Shown: positions 10,003 to 20,385 of the stretch, one piece after another | Layout of the letters: each line of letters starts with the position of its first letter | Position numbering within the stretch: the stretch's first letter is position 1 | NCBI GenBank assembly: GCA_036897485.1 | Contig: JAYMTF010000847.1 | Coordinates: 1-29,239 of the forward strand | Length of the DNA stretch: 29,239 nucleotides | Direction: 5' to 3' | Source of the DNA: Pelargonium nanum | Lineage: Eukaryota > Streptophyta > Magnoliopsida > Geraniales > Geraniaceae | Position numbers and translations under genes: made by a program | The notes under the pieces: model-generated | Database searches by the model: none | Seen by the model: only the letters and a program-made list of their open reading frames with translations | What the model was told of the DNA's origin: nothing

Positions 10003-13000
10003 CTAGCCCCTCCAGTTGTCCTTCCGCTGCCTTATTTCCCGGAGAGCTTCCACTTGAGAGTGGCAGCCAACCTTTTCCTGTAGAGAGACAACATCCTATA
10101 TAAGAAACCCTTCATATCGCACAAACAAAACCATTGAGCAGCTATCGTGCTAACGTGTAAAGGAAACATAATAGTTCCGTCTTTTATATTAGAAGAATAC
10201 TATACCACAAGCTCTGGTAAATCAACACGCATGAAAGGGTTTGTCTCCAACTCCTCCTCAATGGTTGACGGAACAGTGGGTAGGCCTTCTTTCCGCTGCT
10301 GCTGAGCCCATGTCAACTTTTGCTGTATCTTCTCATTTTCAGGTTCAACAGTTAGAGCAAACTGCAAGTTCTTCACTGTGTACTGGAAAAACACCAAGAT
10401 ATTACATTTTCAAACAACCACAGCAAGGAGGGATAACAGAGTAACATGAAAACCAATTTTGTTATTTTCACAATGAATATAGGAATCAATCAGTCACAAG
10501 AAGCTACAACATTTAACCAAAGATATCTATTTACCAGTGTTAAAAAAAAAGCGAGAAAAAAGGTTGAAACAGTTAGGTGACTGGTACACCAGTGGTCTGG
10601 TCAGAAACAGGCATTTGCACTTCATTTTCTTACAACGAAATTAACCATTTAAAGAATACTATCAGTCTTTTACCTCATGGCCACAATAAACTCGAGTTGG
10701 TTTTGGCAATGAACCAAGAGTCACACATAATGATTGATACATTTGTTCTGCTGAGCCTTCAAAAAATTTCCCACAACCAGCAACAAACTACAAAAAGAAA
10801 ACAAAGACCACAATATGTTACTTAAGATTGTTTAAGGAGAAGTAATGAATAAAAGACCAGAGCTCAGACATTTACATTTAACAGTTTAACAATGATTGAT
10901 TCATGAAATTGGAACAGTAACATCTTCTGCCCCTAATAAACTATACGCTTCAACCTTAAAATTTTTAACTTACCTCTTGCAAAAAAAATTTCTCCCTCCA
11001 TCCCAAGATAATTGTGCACTTTTCCATTTCTGTAGAGGTTACGGATTAGTTAGTTAGAATTGGTTATTCCCCCTTATACCCCATTGTACTCTTGTTATAA
11101 CAAACTCAGGATATTCTAATTAACTTATTTTATGGATATCAACTAACTCTTTAACAAGAAAGTGGATAGTTACTTTGGGACGGAGGGAGTAGCAAAAAGC
11201 ATATTGGTAAGTAATTTTGATGCCAAAACTGGAGGGGGCACATTGGGTCTCTGCCTATACCACCTGATTTGGGAATACCTTTTTGATCCTCAAACTAATG
11301 CAGGGGAATGGGAACATTCAAGTCAAGAAGGCCAAAATGAACTTGGAAGACTTAGAGTACAACTTGAATCCATTCATATATAAACAAATAAAAGAATAGT
11401 ACTCAGATGATGAAAACTTAAGTACTTTGACAACAGTTTTTTTTTTTTTTTTTTGATAAGCAATTTGACAACAGTTATAAGCCCCAAAACTTTATATCCC
11501 TGTCCAGTGAACATACCATAGATTGACGTAATGGAACACAGCAACTCCAAAACTGTATTTTCTACCAACAACTAACCCGACCAAAAGAGATAATTTATTC
11601 TTGGACCATAAACAAGAGCTTGAGCTCTACCAGCCATCAATAATCATCACATTAGTGGTTTCCTATTTGGTGAAGCTCAACCGACCATCTTCGCGTCCTA
11701 GGGTCAAATATAGCCAAATCTAAGCAACTATCATCCACTAGTCAATTCCCACAATTCTACTCTCCAACTAGCTTGACTGAAGAGAAGACAATAAGTCCCA
11801 ACAGTGCATGGATATATGTAAGATATAAAGCTAATAAATGTTTTCTATGATACAATCATATCACTTTTCTCGATTATTGATTGAAGAAGAAACAGAATAT
11901 GATGCTATAATATCTGACTAAAAAGAGAGGAAGAAAGAGAAAATCCTTCTATCAGCTTACCAGGGTGTCTCCAGTAAAAACAGCCGGGTCCTCTTCCTCT
12001 TTGCCAGTCACATAATAACTTATGTGACCTTTAGTGTGACTGAACAGAGGAATCCAGAGGAGAAAGTAATTAGATAAATTACTCTGATGCATCCACATTC
12101 CACAAGAAAATTGAAGGCAAAAGCAAGATACATCCAGTAGATCAACCCATAAGTAGAATAAGTGATTTGCAACACCTCAAAAAAAACAAATTGTCTGGCT
12201 GGAGGTATCTATCTATAGGATGGACATAAGCCTATAGTTCAATTCTTCTTATCAATCCTCATTAACACAAAGAACAATGCATCCTTAACAAGTAGGTTGC
12301 ATTCTCCTGCCTATCATATAGCTGAAATACAAAATAAATTATAAGTTCACTGAGCTCCTTGAATTTATCGAGATTGATAAATTGAGTATTCTGTTATGAA
12401 TCAAGCACTAAATACTCCATCCAACCCAAAATGAGTGTCTTGTATTCCTAAGACGTTAGTGTTGTACGTTTCCTCTTGTATTTCCATGAGACTGTGTTGT
12501 AACAAACTCAACTAATACTAACTACTTTATTATAGAAAATTTATTGGTAATTCATATTTAATTAACTTCCTAAAAAGCATTAAAAAAACTTCCTAAAAAG
12601 GATAGAGGGCACGGAAAAAAAATGTAAGACAAGCAAGCAGGACACTCATTTTGGGAGTGAAGGAGTATATCACTTTCATAACTCTAGCTAATAAATGGAA
12701 TCAAATAGATCAAGCAACACACACATAGATGTATGGTCTTTAAAAGGAAAGCATTTCTCTTTCTATCACTTCAGAAAATAGATGAGTAACTGATGCTACT
12801 AGGTATAAATAAATAAATTAAACCTGTTGTAAACATAGCTCCATCAAAAAGCAGAAGACAGATGATATTGATTGGATGATAAAAGAGTAGCCTATTGCAG
12901 TAAATATGTTTGGTAACCAACCAAGGTGTGTGAAGACACAAGATATGAACATCAGCCCCAAGTGTCAACTTATCACCATTATCAACCTTGTCAGTGCAAC

Positions 13001-13729
13001 CCGCCACATTATCAAGGGAACCACCGTACACCTTAAGCCCAGGCACAAGTTCCTTCATCTGCACATTACCTCCGGCGTGATCCCTATCACACAAAAAGAT
13101 AGTGAATTCAGACGTGCACGATACTTCTTTTATCTATTTGTGTTGTGTGTACGCATATGAGCATAAAGATCCTATTTGTCTATCACATGAAGAACTGAAA
13201 CTGAGTTGGACTCTTCTTTTAACTTCTGAATTTCATGAACCAATATTTAAATTAGCCAGCAATCAGCTGGATTGGCACTGCAATTGATCGCTATTAATTA
13301 GTCAATGATTGGTAGTGAAAGCAATGAATCCAAAAATGTAAAATTCAGCGAAAATACGAGAAAGTAAAGTAGAGCAAGGGCATAAACTAACAACAATAAA
13401 CAAAGCAGTAAACTGAGTTGCAGCTGAAACCAACAGCTCCATGTTTATGCTATAGACATGGATTTCAGGTTCAGGTACTACTCCATGAATTTGTGCTTCA
13501 AAATTAAATTATAACAAAGGTCAAAGCTAAAGGAATTGAAAAATGGATGCGAAGAGAACCAGTGATGGTGAGTGGTGAGGACGAATTTGAGTTTAGCGCC
13601 GTGTTGTTGCGCAGCACTGAAAACCTTGGCGGGCTCTACAGGATCCACCACAGCCGCTTCCATGGAGGTCTCGTCGATGATCAGGTACGCGTAATTGTCC
13701 TCCAAGCAACTAATCTCGTGAATTTTCAT
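10003..13729 (-). CDS. GLX2-2: Glyoxalase II (hydroxyacylglutathione hydrolase), cytosolic form
   Basis: The coding exons are 13729-13560, 13083-12922, 12039-11961, 10787-10674, 10382-10206 and 10077-10003. They are GT-AG spliced with matching phases and give 258 aa. The enzyme hydrolyses S-D-lactoylglutathione to D-lactate and glutathione, the second step in methylglyoxal removal. It shows the metallo-beta-lactamase signature THHHWDH (53-59). The binuclear metal ligands are H54, H56, D58, H59, H112 (in PCHTKGH), D135 (in FTGDTL) and H174 (in CGHE), so the active site is complete. The C-terminal helical part ends in RKDNWRG, as in plant cytosolic enzymes. There is no transit peptide: the ATG at 13729 leads straight into [16 protein letters not shown]. 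The frame extends two codons upstream only via a GTG. Introns 2 and 3 each carry a MITE, and intron 3 also has a tiny retro-insertion. The symbol follows the Arabidopsis cytosolic enzyme it resembles. Confidence 0.95.
10992..11189 (+). mobile_element. Stowaway-type MITE, copy 2 (intron 3 of glyoxalase II)
   Basis: The left end CTCCCTCCATCCCAAGATAA and right end TTTGGGACGGAGGGAG are inverted complements. TA follows the right end; the left flank is TT, so the duplication is imperfect. The interior word TTATAACAAACTCA is shared with copies 3 and 4. This is the shortest and most divergent copy. Confidence 0.75.
11426..11476 (-). mobile_element. Extremely truncated retroposon: T-run plus 9 bp between 13-bp direct repeats
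   Basis: TTTGACAACAGTT occurs at 11426-11438 and again at 11464-11476. Between the copies there is only a T-run followed by GATAAGCAA. On the minus strand this reads TTGCTTATC followed by a poly(A) tail, as expected of a LINE or SINE insertion that lost all but its last few bases. It lies in intron 3 of glyoxalase II. Confidence 0.65.
12415..12665 (+). mobile_element. Stowaway-type MITE, copy 3 (intron 2 of glyoxalase II)
   Basis: The element has the left end CTCCATCC then CCCAAAATGAGTGTC, and the right end GACACTCATTTTGGGAGTGA then AGGAG. Both ends are bounded by TA (12413-12414 and 12666-12667). The interior carries TTGTAACAAACTCAAC and CTTCCTAAAAAGGA, shared with copy 4 and, inverted, with copy 1. 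Confidence 0.85.
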
Positions 13730-14053
13730 CTTCACAATCGACTACAAAGAATCGATTCGCTATTCAACCAGGAACTGGACAAGATCGGACCGATCGCGAG
13801 CTTCCGTTCCAGTGAGTCGAGTCCGAGTCGGTGTAGTACTGAACTCGAAGCCAAGTAGGTACTTCTAGATAGAGAAACTGGTGTTTGGATATAGTTGAAA
13901 GTCTATACTCTATCCTGGCTGGGAATATCTTATTTGTGGACAGAACTCAGTAAGACTGTTATTTTAACTTATTTATATGTGAGCCTAGAACAGACTAGAA
14001 TATACCTGTATGTGATTGACTGGTGGAGAAGAAGAAGCTAGAAGAGACTAGAA
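13730..14053. promoter_or_regulatory. Candidate bidirectional promoter between glyoxalase II and QCR8
   Basis: The start codons of two divergent genes are only 324 bp apart, so both 5' UTRs and both core promoters must share this stretch. No clear TATA box is seen on either side at a suitable distance. Shared regulation is inferred from spacing alone. Confidence 0.55.
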
Positions 14054-14414
14054 ATGGCGAAAACGCCGGTGAAGATGAAGGCGGTGGTGTACGCTCTGTC
14101 GCCGTTCCAGCAGAAGATAATGGCGGGGCTCTGGAAGGATTTTCATAACAAGATGAAGCACAAGGTCACCGATAACTGGCTCAACGCCGTCTTCCTCCTC
14201 GGTCCTCTCGTCGGCGTCAACATGTACGTACCTTTCGTATCTCTCTCTCTCTCTACATATATATGTTGTTTATTGATTGATGATTTGATTCTGGTTTGTC
14301 CTTTTTGAAAGTGCGAGCTTGATACAGTTTTGAAGTGTAACGTTTCACTGGATCGATGCATGCAGGTATGTCAAAAATTACAAAGAAAAGGAGAAATTGG
14401 CGCACAGATACTGA
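14054..14414 (+). CDS. QCR8: Cytochrome b-c1 complex subunit 8 (ubiquinol-cytochrome c reductase small subunit)
   Basis: There are two exons, 14054-14223 and 14366-14414. The GT-AG intron splits a Met codon (AT|G), giving 72 aa, the usual length in plants. The segment KMKAVVYALSPFQQKIMAGL and the charged tail KEKEKLAHRY are characteristic of plant QCR8, with a single hydrophobic segment at about 41-58 (NWLNAVFLLGPLVGVNMYV). It is a small single-span subunit of mitochondrial complex III that helps hold cytochrome b in the inner membrane; it is imported without a cleaved presequence. The first ATG in the open frame is used and starts in a good context (GAAATGGC). A candidate AATAAA polyadenylation signal lies at 14573-14578. 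The gene is divergent from glyoxalase II. Confidence 0.93.
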
Positions 14415-14572
14415 ATGTTGAAGTGAAGTGTCATATATAATAGGCTATATTTTCTCTGAAATGTTGTATAGGAACGTTGTTGTTATCTAATTTTGTTGGT
14501 CGGGATGGTCAGATATGCTCTGATTTCAGTTCTCTGTCTGGATTCCTAGCTAGCATGTTTTAAATAAAAATG

Positions 14573-14578
14573 TGGTTC
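14573..14578 (+). terminator. Candidate polyadenylation signal of QCR8
   Basis: A canonical AATAAA lies about 160 bases after the QCR8 stop codon. Plant signals are degenerate, so this is only a candidate. Confidence 0.4.
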
Positions 14579-15203
14579 CCTGCATGTTTACTATAATGGA
14601 ATTGAATTTAATCATTAATGGTTCTTCAGCTGGATATTTTAAAATAAACAATTACAAATTTGAGTTAGTGATGACAATTTGAGCAGAATCCCCGCTACAC
14701 TGTATAATGGTAGGATATTGAAAAATTGTCTCGAACGTGAGAGTAAGCTTGAACAACATGCATTATAAAGTATTTTAGATAGAGTTATGAAAGAAATTTC
14801 AAATTTCCACTTCTCAATGTGAATTATGTGACATTTTCGTGAGAGTATTATTATTTACAAATCGAGATAATACATATTTTGAATAATTTTTTAATAAAAA
14901 CACGACATTTGTTTCAAGACGGAAGAATCAGTTATAATTTATTAACCCTCTCAACAAATGACATAACGTCTATAAGTACATGAACAATTGGACATGTTGC
15001 GCTCAAAAAATATGTGGACATGTCATCATTTGGTGGGACCCGACATCCAAAACCCATGAACCAACTCCAAACTCCAAACCCAGTTTTACGCGGCTTTGCA
15101 TGATCAGAATTCAGAAGATACACACTGAATACTTGGCTCTGTCCGCACGGCAGGTCAGCAAAAACACGATCGATCGATCGATCGACATAGATAACATCGA
15201 GCC
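14579..15203. other. Intergenic DNA and promoter/5' UTR of the Coa1/Tim21-like gene
   Basis: No gene is supported. A (CGAT)n run at 15167-15185, rich in GATC sites, sits just upstream of the ATG at 15204 and is probably in the 5' UTR. A 188-codon plus-strand frame across 14980-15546 overlaps the real gene in another phase and is discarded. Confidence 0.5.
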
Positions 15204-18118
15204 ATGTCCCATACATCTTCAAGAGCCATCCAAGGTTTTGGTCTCATCAGACTACATTTCCACCATTTCCATCGCCGCCCCTCCCGCAATTCCGGCGCCG
15301 CCTTTTTCAACTCCCCCTCTCCACCACCACCAAAACCCACCACCACCACCACCAATCCTCCTACATTTCCCAATCAAATCGATGCCCTCAATAAACATAA
15401 ACCCAAACCTTCCACATTGTCTCTCTGGAAGACCCCCAATTTGGGCAATAATGCAAAATGGCTCATTGAGAACCCTAAAACCGCCATTAGCTCCACATTC
15501 TCTCGCTACCGAGAGGCCATTGGTCTGCAAGTCGATGCCTTTTTGAAGAGGAACGGTCTGTTTCTGATGGGTGCTGGAGGGGTGGTTGCTTGCACTTTGC
15601 TATGGAGGATTATGTTTGGCATTGCCAGCACTTTTGTTACCCTCTCAGAGGGTATGGCCAAGTATGGCTTTCTTGCTCTCTCCTCCGCCATTGTTGCTTT
15701 TTCTGTAAGTACTAAGTAGTCCTCTACCTCTCATTCATGATTGTTGTGGACAATGCTTTTCATGGGTTTGGATAATTGAATCTTTTTTATGCCTAAGTTT
15801 GTGTGTTTCAATGTTCAAATGTTTAGCATTTTAACTTTGATGCCTAAGTGTATTGATATTTACTATATTTGGTTACTTTATGGCTTAAATTCAATGTTTT
15901 TAATTCTCTCTTATTGACATAAGAACAAGAAGCAGGATCAGTGACCATTTTCTTGTCTGACAATGTGACATGCCAACTGAGCTTTCTTGCTCTCAAGTTT
16001 TCATGTCAAGAAATGTGCCCCATTTGTCTCATTGGAGAACCCATTAAAACAACCTGATGTCAACACTGGATATTTGTCTACATACAAATAGTTTCACAAT
16101 ACGTTTTTGATTATATTAGAACATACTGTTAGGATGAATCCATAGTTGGGGCCAGACTTAATGATGGTTTCTTGTTCGTCCTCTTTTTTGGGGTCTCATT
16201 TTGATTTTGTTTGGAGGAACGTTATGGATTAATTCTTGTTGTAATAGTTACCAACCTGAAATGTATATTTATCTTTTCGTATTACCTTTCCTTTTTCTTG
16301 CTTCCTTTCCATTATGTGTATGGAATCTTGGTGGCATTGTTATTGTCAATTCATTCATTAAATCATACTCCCTCCATCCCAAAATGAGTGTCATGTATTC
16401 TTTTTTTTTTTTGCTAAAAATTAAAGAGAAATGAGATAGTTTTGATTGTCGAACATTTTCCCATGTACCCCACGTGCAATAGTTGTAACAAACTCAAAGG
16501 GTTCTAACTAAATTGACTTCCTAAAAAGGAAAGATGACACTCATTTTAAGGCATACATTTTAGTGAAGCAAGACACTCATTTTGAAATAAATGGAGTGTT
16601 ACATGACATGTTTTTTAAAATCTGTTTTTGCTTTACTTGAAGGGAATGTACATCCGCTCAAGATTCACTATCAATCCTGATAGAGTTTATAGAATAGCGA
16701 TGAGAAGGCTTAACACATCTGCTGGGATTCTTGAGGTTATGGGTGCCCCTCTTACTGGAACAGATTTGAGAGCCTATGTTATGTCAGGAGGAGGGCTTCA
16801 CATCAAAAAATTCAAGCCAACCTTCAGGAAGAAACGATGCTTTCTCATCTTCCCTATAAGTGGATCCGAGAGGAAGGGTCTAGTGAGCGTTGAAGTTAAA
16901 AAGAAAAGGGGGCAGGTTTGCTTCTACCCTTGTTACCTGTGGGCTTTCACATTTAAAGAGGCAATAATTCTGTTGTTGAATGAGTTATGAGTTATAATTT
17001 TCTTGCAACATCAGCACAACATAATTTTTAACAACTAATTCCAGCTATGCCTTTTCCCAAACTTAGCTGGGGTTATTATCATGTCTTTCCTTATTAGTTA
17101 TATCCATCCTCCCTAGCCTTTTTAGTTTCACCTTACTGAGTTTTCTCACTCTTTCCCACATGATCATTAACCTCCATACACTGAACGTGCCTAACCACAT
17201 GTAGATTGCAAGAATAATCAATTCTTATTATGAATATCGGGATTCTAAGCCAAGATCAATTTGGCTTAAAATGACTCACCAGTCACATTAAAGCAACTTA
17301 GTTAATGATCCGGATACAATGAGGTGCTCTGTGCCCACAAATTCATTAAGGCAGGTACAATATAATGAGGTGTCGTACTGACATTGATTTGGCTTAGATT
17401 GTAGATGACAATAATGGTTTCAGTGAAGTCTTTTTTTCTAGGCCTTGGGTTTTGCCAGTATGAATTTTCTGGCCATATTTTTTACCCTAGTAAACCACAA
17501 GCCGTGTCCTCCTTTTGTGAAACAAATTGAATTCTGACTCTAAGTTGTCTCTCAAATTGTTTGTCAATAAAGGATTGCTTACAATATCTTGCCCAGTAAA
17601 AATATATAGACACAATCAACAGATTCAACATCGTACTTCATATAGACAGAGACAAATGTCTATTCCTTGCTTTAATGAGACCCTATACTGGTTAAGCCTT
17701 TCTTTACATTCATACTTAGTTTAGCTATGAAATAAATAGTAAAAATGTAAAATAGGAAGAAGTAAAAGAAATACATAAGGTCAAAGGGGTTTTCTTGAAG
17801 GATCTACTTTTGATTTGATCGCATATTTGGTGTTTTCAATTTATGCAGTATGATATGAAGCTACTGGCGGTTGACATTCCTTCAGCATCAGGACCTGACC
17901 AGCGGTTATTCCTCATCGGAGATGAAGATGAGTACAAGGTCGGTGGTGGACTTATATCTGAACTGAGAGATCCTGTAGTGAAAGCAATGGCTGCTTCCAA
18001 GGAATTTGATAATCTTGACCAAATCGAGGAAGAGGAGGATGCGGAAAGAGAACTTCTGGAGGCAGAACAAAAGCACCGAGAAGAAATTGAAAAGCTTGAA
18101 AAAGATGGGCGTCTATGA
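15204..18118 (+). CDS. Probable mitochondrial membrane protein of the Coa1/Tim21 type
   Basis: There are three exons, 15204-15704, 16643-16915 and 17849-18118, with phase 0 GT-AG introns, giving 347 aa. The N-terminus is rich in Arg, His and Ser with no acidic residues in the first 50 (MSHTSSRAIQGFGLIRLHFH), fitting a mitochondrial or plastid targeting peptide. Next comes a Pro/Thr run. Two hydrophobic segments at about 118-137 and 155-171 follow. A compact alpha/beta region encoded by exon 2 contains ILEVMGAPLTGTDLRAYVMS and FLIFPISGSERKGLVSVEVK. The last 35 residues are an acidic, probably coiled-coil tail. The pattern of a conserved G-x-P-L followed by a G-x-x-G-x-V strand pair after a membrane anchor resembles the Coa1 (cytochrome oxidase assembly) and Tim21 folds. 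I call the family from that pattern only; an uncharacterised plant organelle membrane protein is the safe reading. Confidence 0.85.
16368..16600 (+). mobile_element. Stowaway-type MITE, copy 4 (intron 1 of the Coa1/Tim21-like gene)
   Basis: The left end is TA followed by CTCCCTCCATCCCAAAATGA. The right end holds GACACTCATTTTGAAATAAA and then ATGGAG, a degraded terminus. The interior words TTGTAACAAACTCAAA and CTTCCTAAAAAGGAAAGATG match copy 3 and, inverted, copy 1. The subterminal GACACTCATTTT is duplicated (about 16533 and 16572). The right end lies about 42 bp before the exon beginning at 16643. Confidence 0.75.
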
Positions 18119-20385
18119 TTCCTTCCGTTTTCTGCTTAGTTTCTTAGAGTTGTTCAGAGGATTTTAGGGCATAGATAATCTTAGGTGCAGTAATTATTAC
18201 AAGAGTATATAGCATCTGAATTAGTGCTGACCTATTCTAGTTTACATTTACACGTATTTCTTAATTTATAGTCATCTTCGGCAAAATTCAAAGATGTTTT
18301 GACAATGAAGATTCAATTCCCCAGATAGATAATAAAGCAAGTTTTCTCCATCAATTGCTCTTACAAATGTGTTGAAAACTATTTGCTGTTGTGTGTGGTA
18401 TTACTATGAACAATCAGCTACTTGTCACTGCATTTAAAATGCAACAAAAGGTGGATAAAAACAGTAACTAGCATTTCCAAGAAAAATACAATGATATGTT
18501 GTGTAGTTAGGTGCAATAACCAGCCAGCTACCACTGTGCCCTCCTTTTTAATTATTCTCATCTGATTACACAGCTGCTTCTATTATGGACCTCTTCACTG
18601 CACTGCACTATGCATGAAATGAATTCACTAACACACAAAGCTGAACACACCCTTTTGCTCACTTCTCAATTATAACCATATTCATGCTAAACTGCAACTG
18701 GAAAAGGACACACAACCAACAAGACACAACATATATTTGATTTCTGTCAACTGCATCATCATGTTTTAATAAATTGCAACTCAAACAAACACTTCCTTAA
18801 AGTTGGTCTATAGATATGACCCTACCATGTTATGTTTTTATGACTAAAAATATTATCATTATGTTGTTACAAGTTCAGTTTCAAGTCAAAAGATGGAATC
18901 ATTTGCAATAATAATATTTTGTTTGAATTTAGAGTCTTGTTACAAAGAAAAAAAAAACAGAAGCTATGCTTGTTGATGGACAGGATTATTACTAAAACTT
19001 CACTAATTGCTGAGAATTATTTTAGTTGATCTACTCATGGTTAAATTCAAGGCTATTTATTAGCAAACTTGATTGCTGGTATTGACAGTTGTGAGTGTAT
19101 AACTAAGCTAGGTATTATCAAGCTAGTAGCTATGAATGAGGCTGGAAAAAAAAAACCATTACTATTTGTTTCCCCATATCAAGAAGAGGTGAAAGGACTA
19201 CACTTTTGAAAATATATCTCTGTTTGTTATCATTATATTGTTAGTTATACCAAACATCTGTCATCTAAAATGCTAGAAAATGACATGGCATCATATTTGT
19301 ATTCTATAAGAGTGTCTTTAGTTCCTTGTTTGTTCTAATATCTTCAAACACAGAGCAGTTAAGCCTAAATGCAAGGAAAATGGCACTGCAGCTGGTCTTT
19401 ATTCTTGTTGTTGGGTTGCAGATCTTTCTAGGCTAATATACATTTCAATGGTAAGCGGGAGTTTTGCGAGTTTTCTCTTTACTTCTTCTGTTTGTTTATG
19501 TTTCTGTACGTGCTAGCGTGTCGCTAACATCCACTTGTATTTCAACATATATCCTTCCATGCATGCCTTCTATTTTTGCAGCATTTGTTTCTTGAGTTCT
19601 CATCCCTTTTGCTGTTTCTTGATTATTCAGCTGATGGAATCTATACTAAACTCTTAAGATAATGATATGAATCATATCATTATGAAGTTTCTTGGTGACT
19701 TCCATTTCTTTAGATTGATGCTGAATGAACTCAGGCACACATAGGCCATAACATGCATTTCCTTTACAGGAAAGAGAAGATAAAAGAAAAAGAAAAAGAA
19801 AAGAATGAAACTTTATCTTTTTCTTTAAAATGATCACTATTTAACCACTTTTCTTTTCTTTTTATATGGATTGCTTTATACTCATTTTTCAAGCCCATAA
19901 GAGCAAAATTTTCATAGCAGGGCCTCCCTTTTTTTATTCTCCATTATTGACAAAGATAAGCTTTGCTTTTGCCTTACAGAAAAAGCCAATTCATAATGCC
20001 TCTTTTAAAAGAGATTTCAATCAAAAGTAGAGACATTACCATTATGCAGACTCTTTCTAGGTGCAACCCTTCAAATGTAACTGATGAAGATGCTGATTTT
20101 TGTTCCCTCTATGATTGTCTCTTTAAGTTTTTGTGTCACTTTTCTTCTGTAAATCTCTCTTTGGCACTCTTTTAAATCTACACAACATTGTGAATTATGT
20201 GTACAAACAGTCCACACTTTGAAACTAAAGTGAGCTAGCTCCATGGGGATGACTGATAGATTAGATTGCTTCCAATACATGGATGACCAACCTTGTTCAT
20301 GTTGTTACTGAACCAGGAAATCAGCGAGGAACGCTGAGGACAGACTTGCAGAATCGCCTCAGCGTGATCATACCATCACATAACC
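18119..20385. other. Intergenic DNA with the promoter and possible leader exons of the receptor kinase
   Basis: A candidate AATAAA for the upstream gene lies at 18331-18336. No protein gene is supported in the gap. An exon-like end, CAATG followed by GTAAGC, at 19450/19451 and strong acceptor-like sites (TTTTGCCTTACAG ending at 19979, and AACCAG ending at 20315) suggest that the receptor-kinase leader may be spliced. Only transcripts could decide between them. Short frames at 19380 (18 codons) and 19963-20175 have no domain; if transcribed they would be upstream ORFs. Confidence 0.45.
20331..20365 (+). promoter_or_regulatory. Hairpin in the 5' UTR of the receptor kinase
   Basis: ACGCTGAGG at 20331-20339 is the exact reverse complement of CCTCAGCGT at 20357-20365. 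This gives a 9-bp, GC-rich stem with a 17-base loop that ends 20 bases before the start codon. It could slow ribosome scanning, but function is inferred. Confidence 0.5.

Noticed and set aside
14980-15546. 188-codon plus-strand frame and two minus-strand frames over the first exon of the Coa1/Tim21-like gene
   Set aside because: They are phase-shifted shadows, rich in Pro, Gly or His from the biased codons of the real exon, without a domain.
16916-16990. Continuation of the second Coa1/Tim21-like exon past 16915
   Set aside because: The frame runs on to 16990, but CAG|GTTTGC is a donor, and joining to 17849 restores a sensible protein (KKRGQ-YDMKLLAVD).
19380-19436. 18-codon ORF starting MALQLVFILV
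   Set aside because: It is hydrophobic and short, and it overlaps a likely leader exon of the receptor kinase. No evidence supports a secreted peptide gene.
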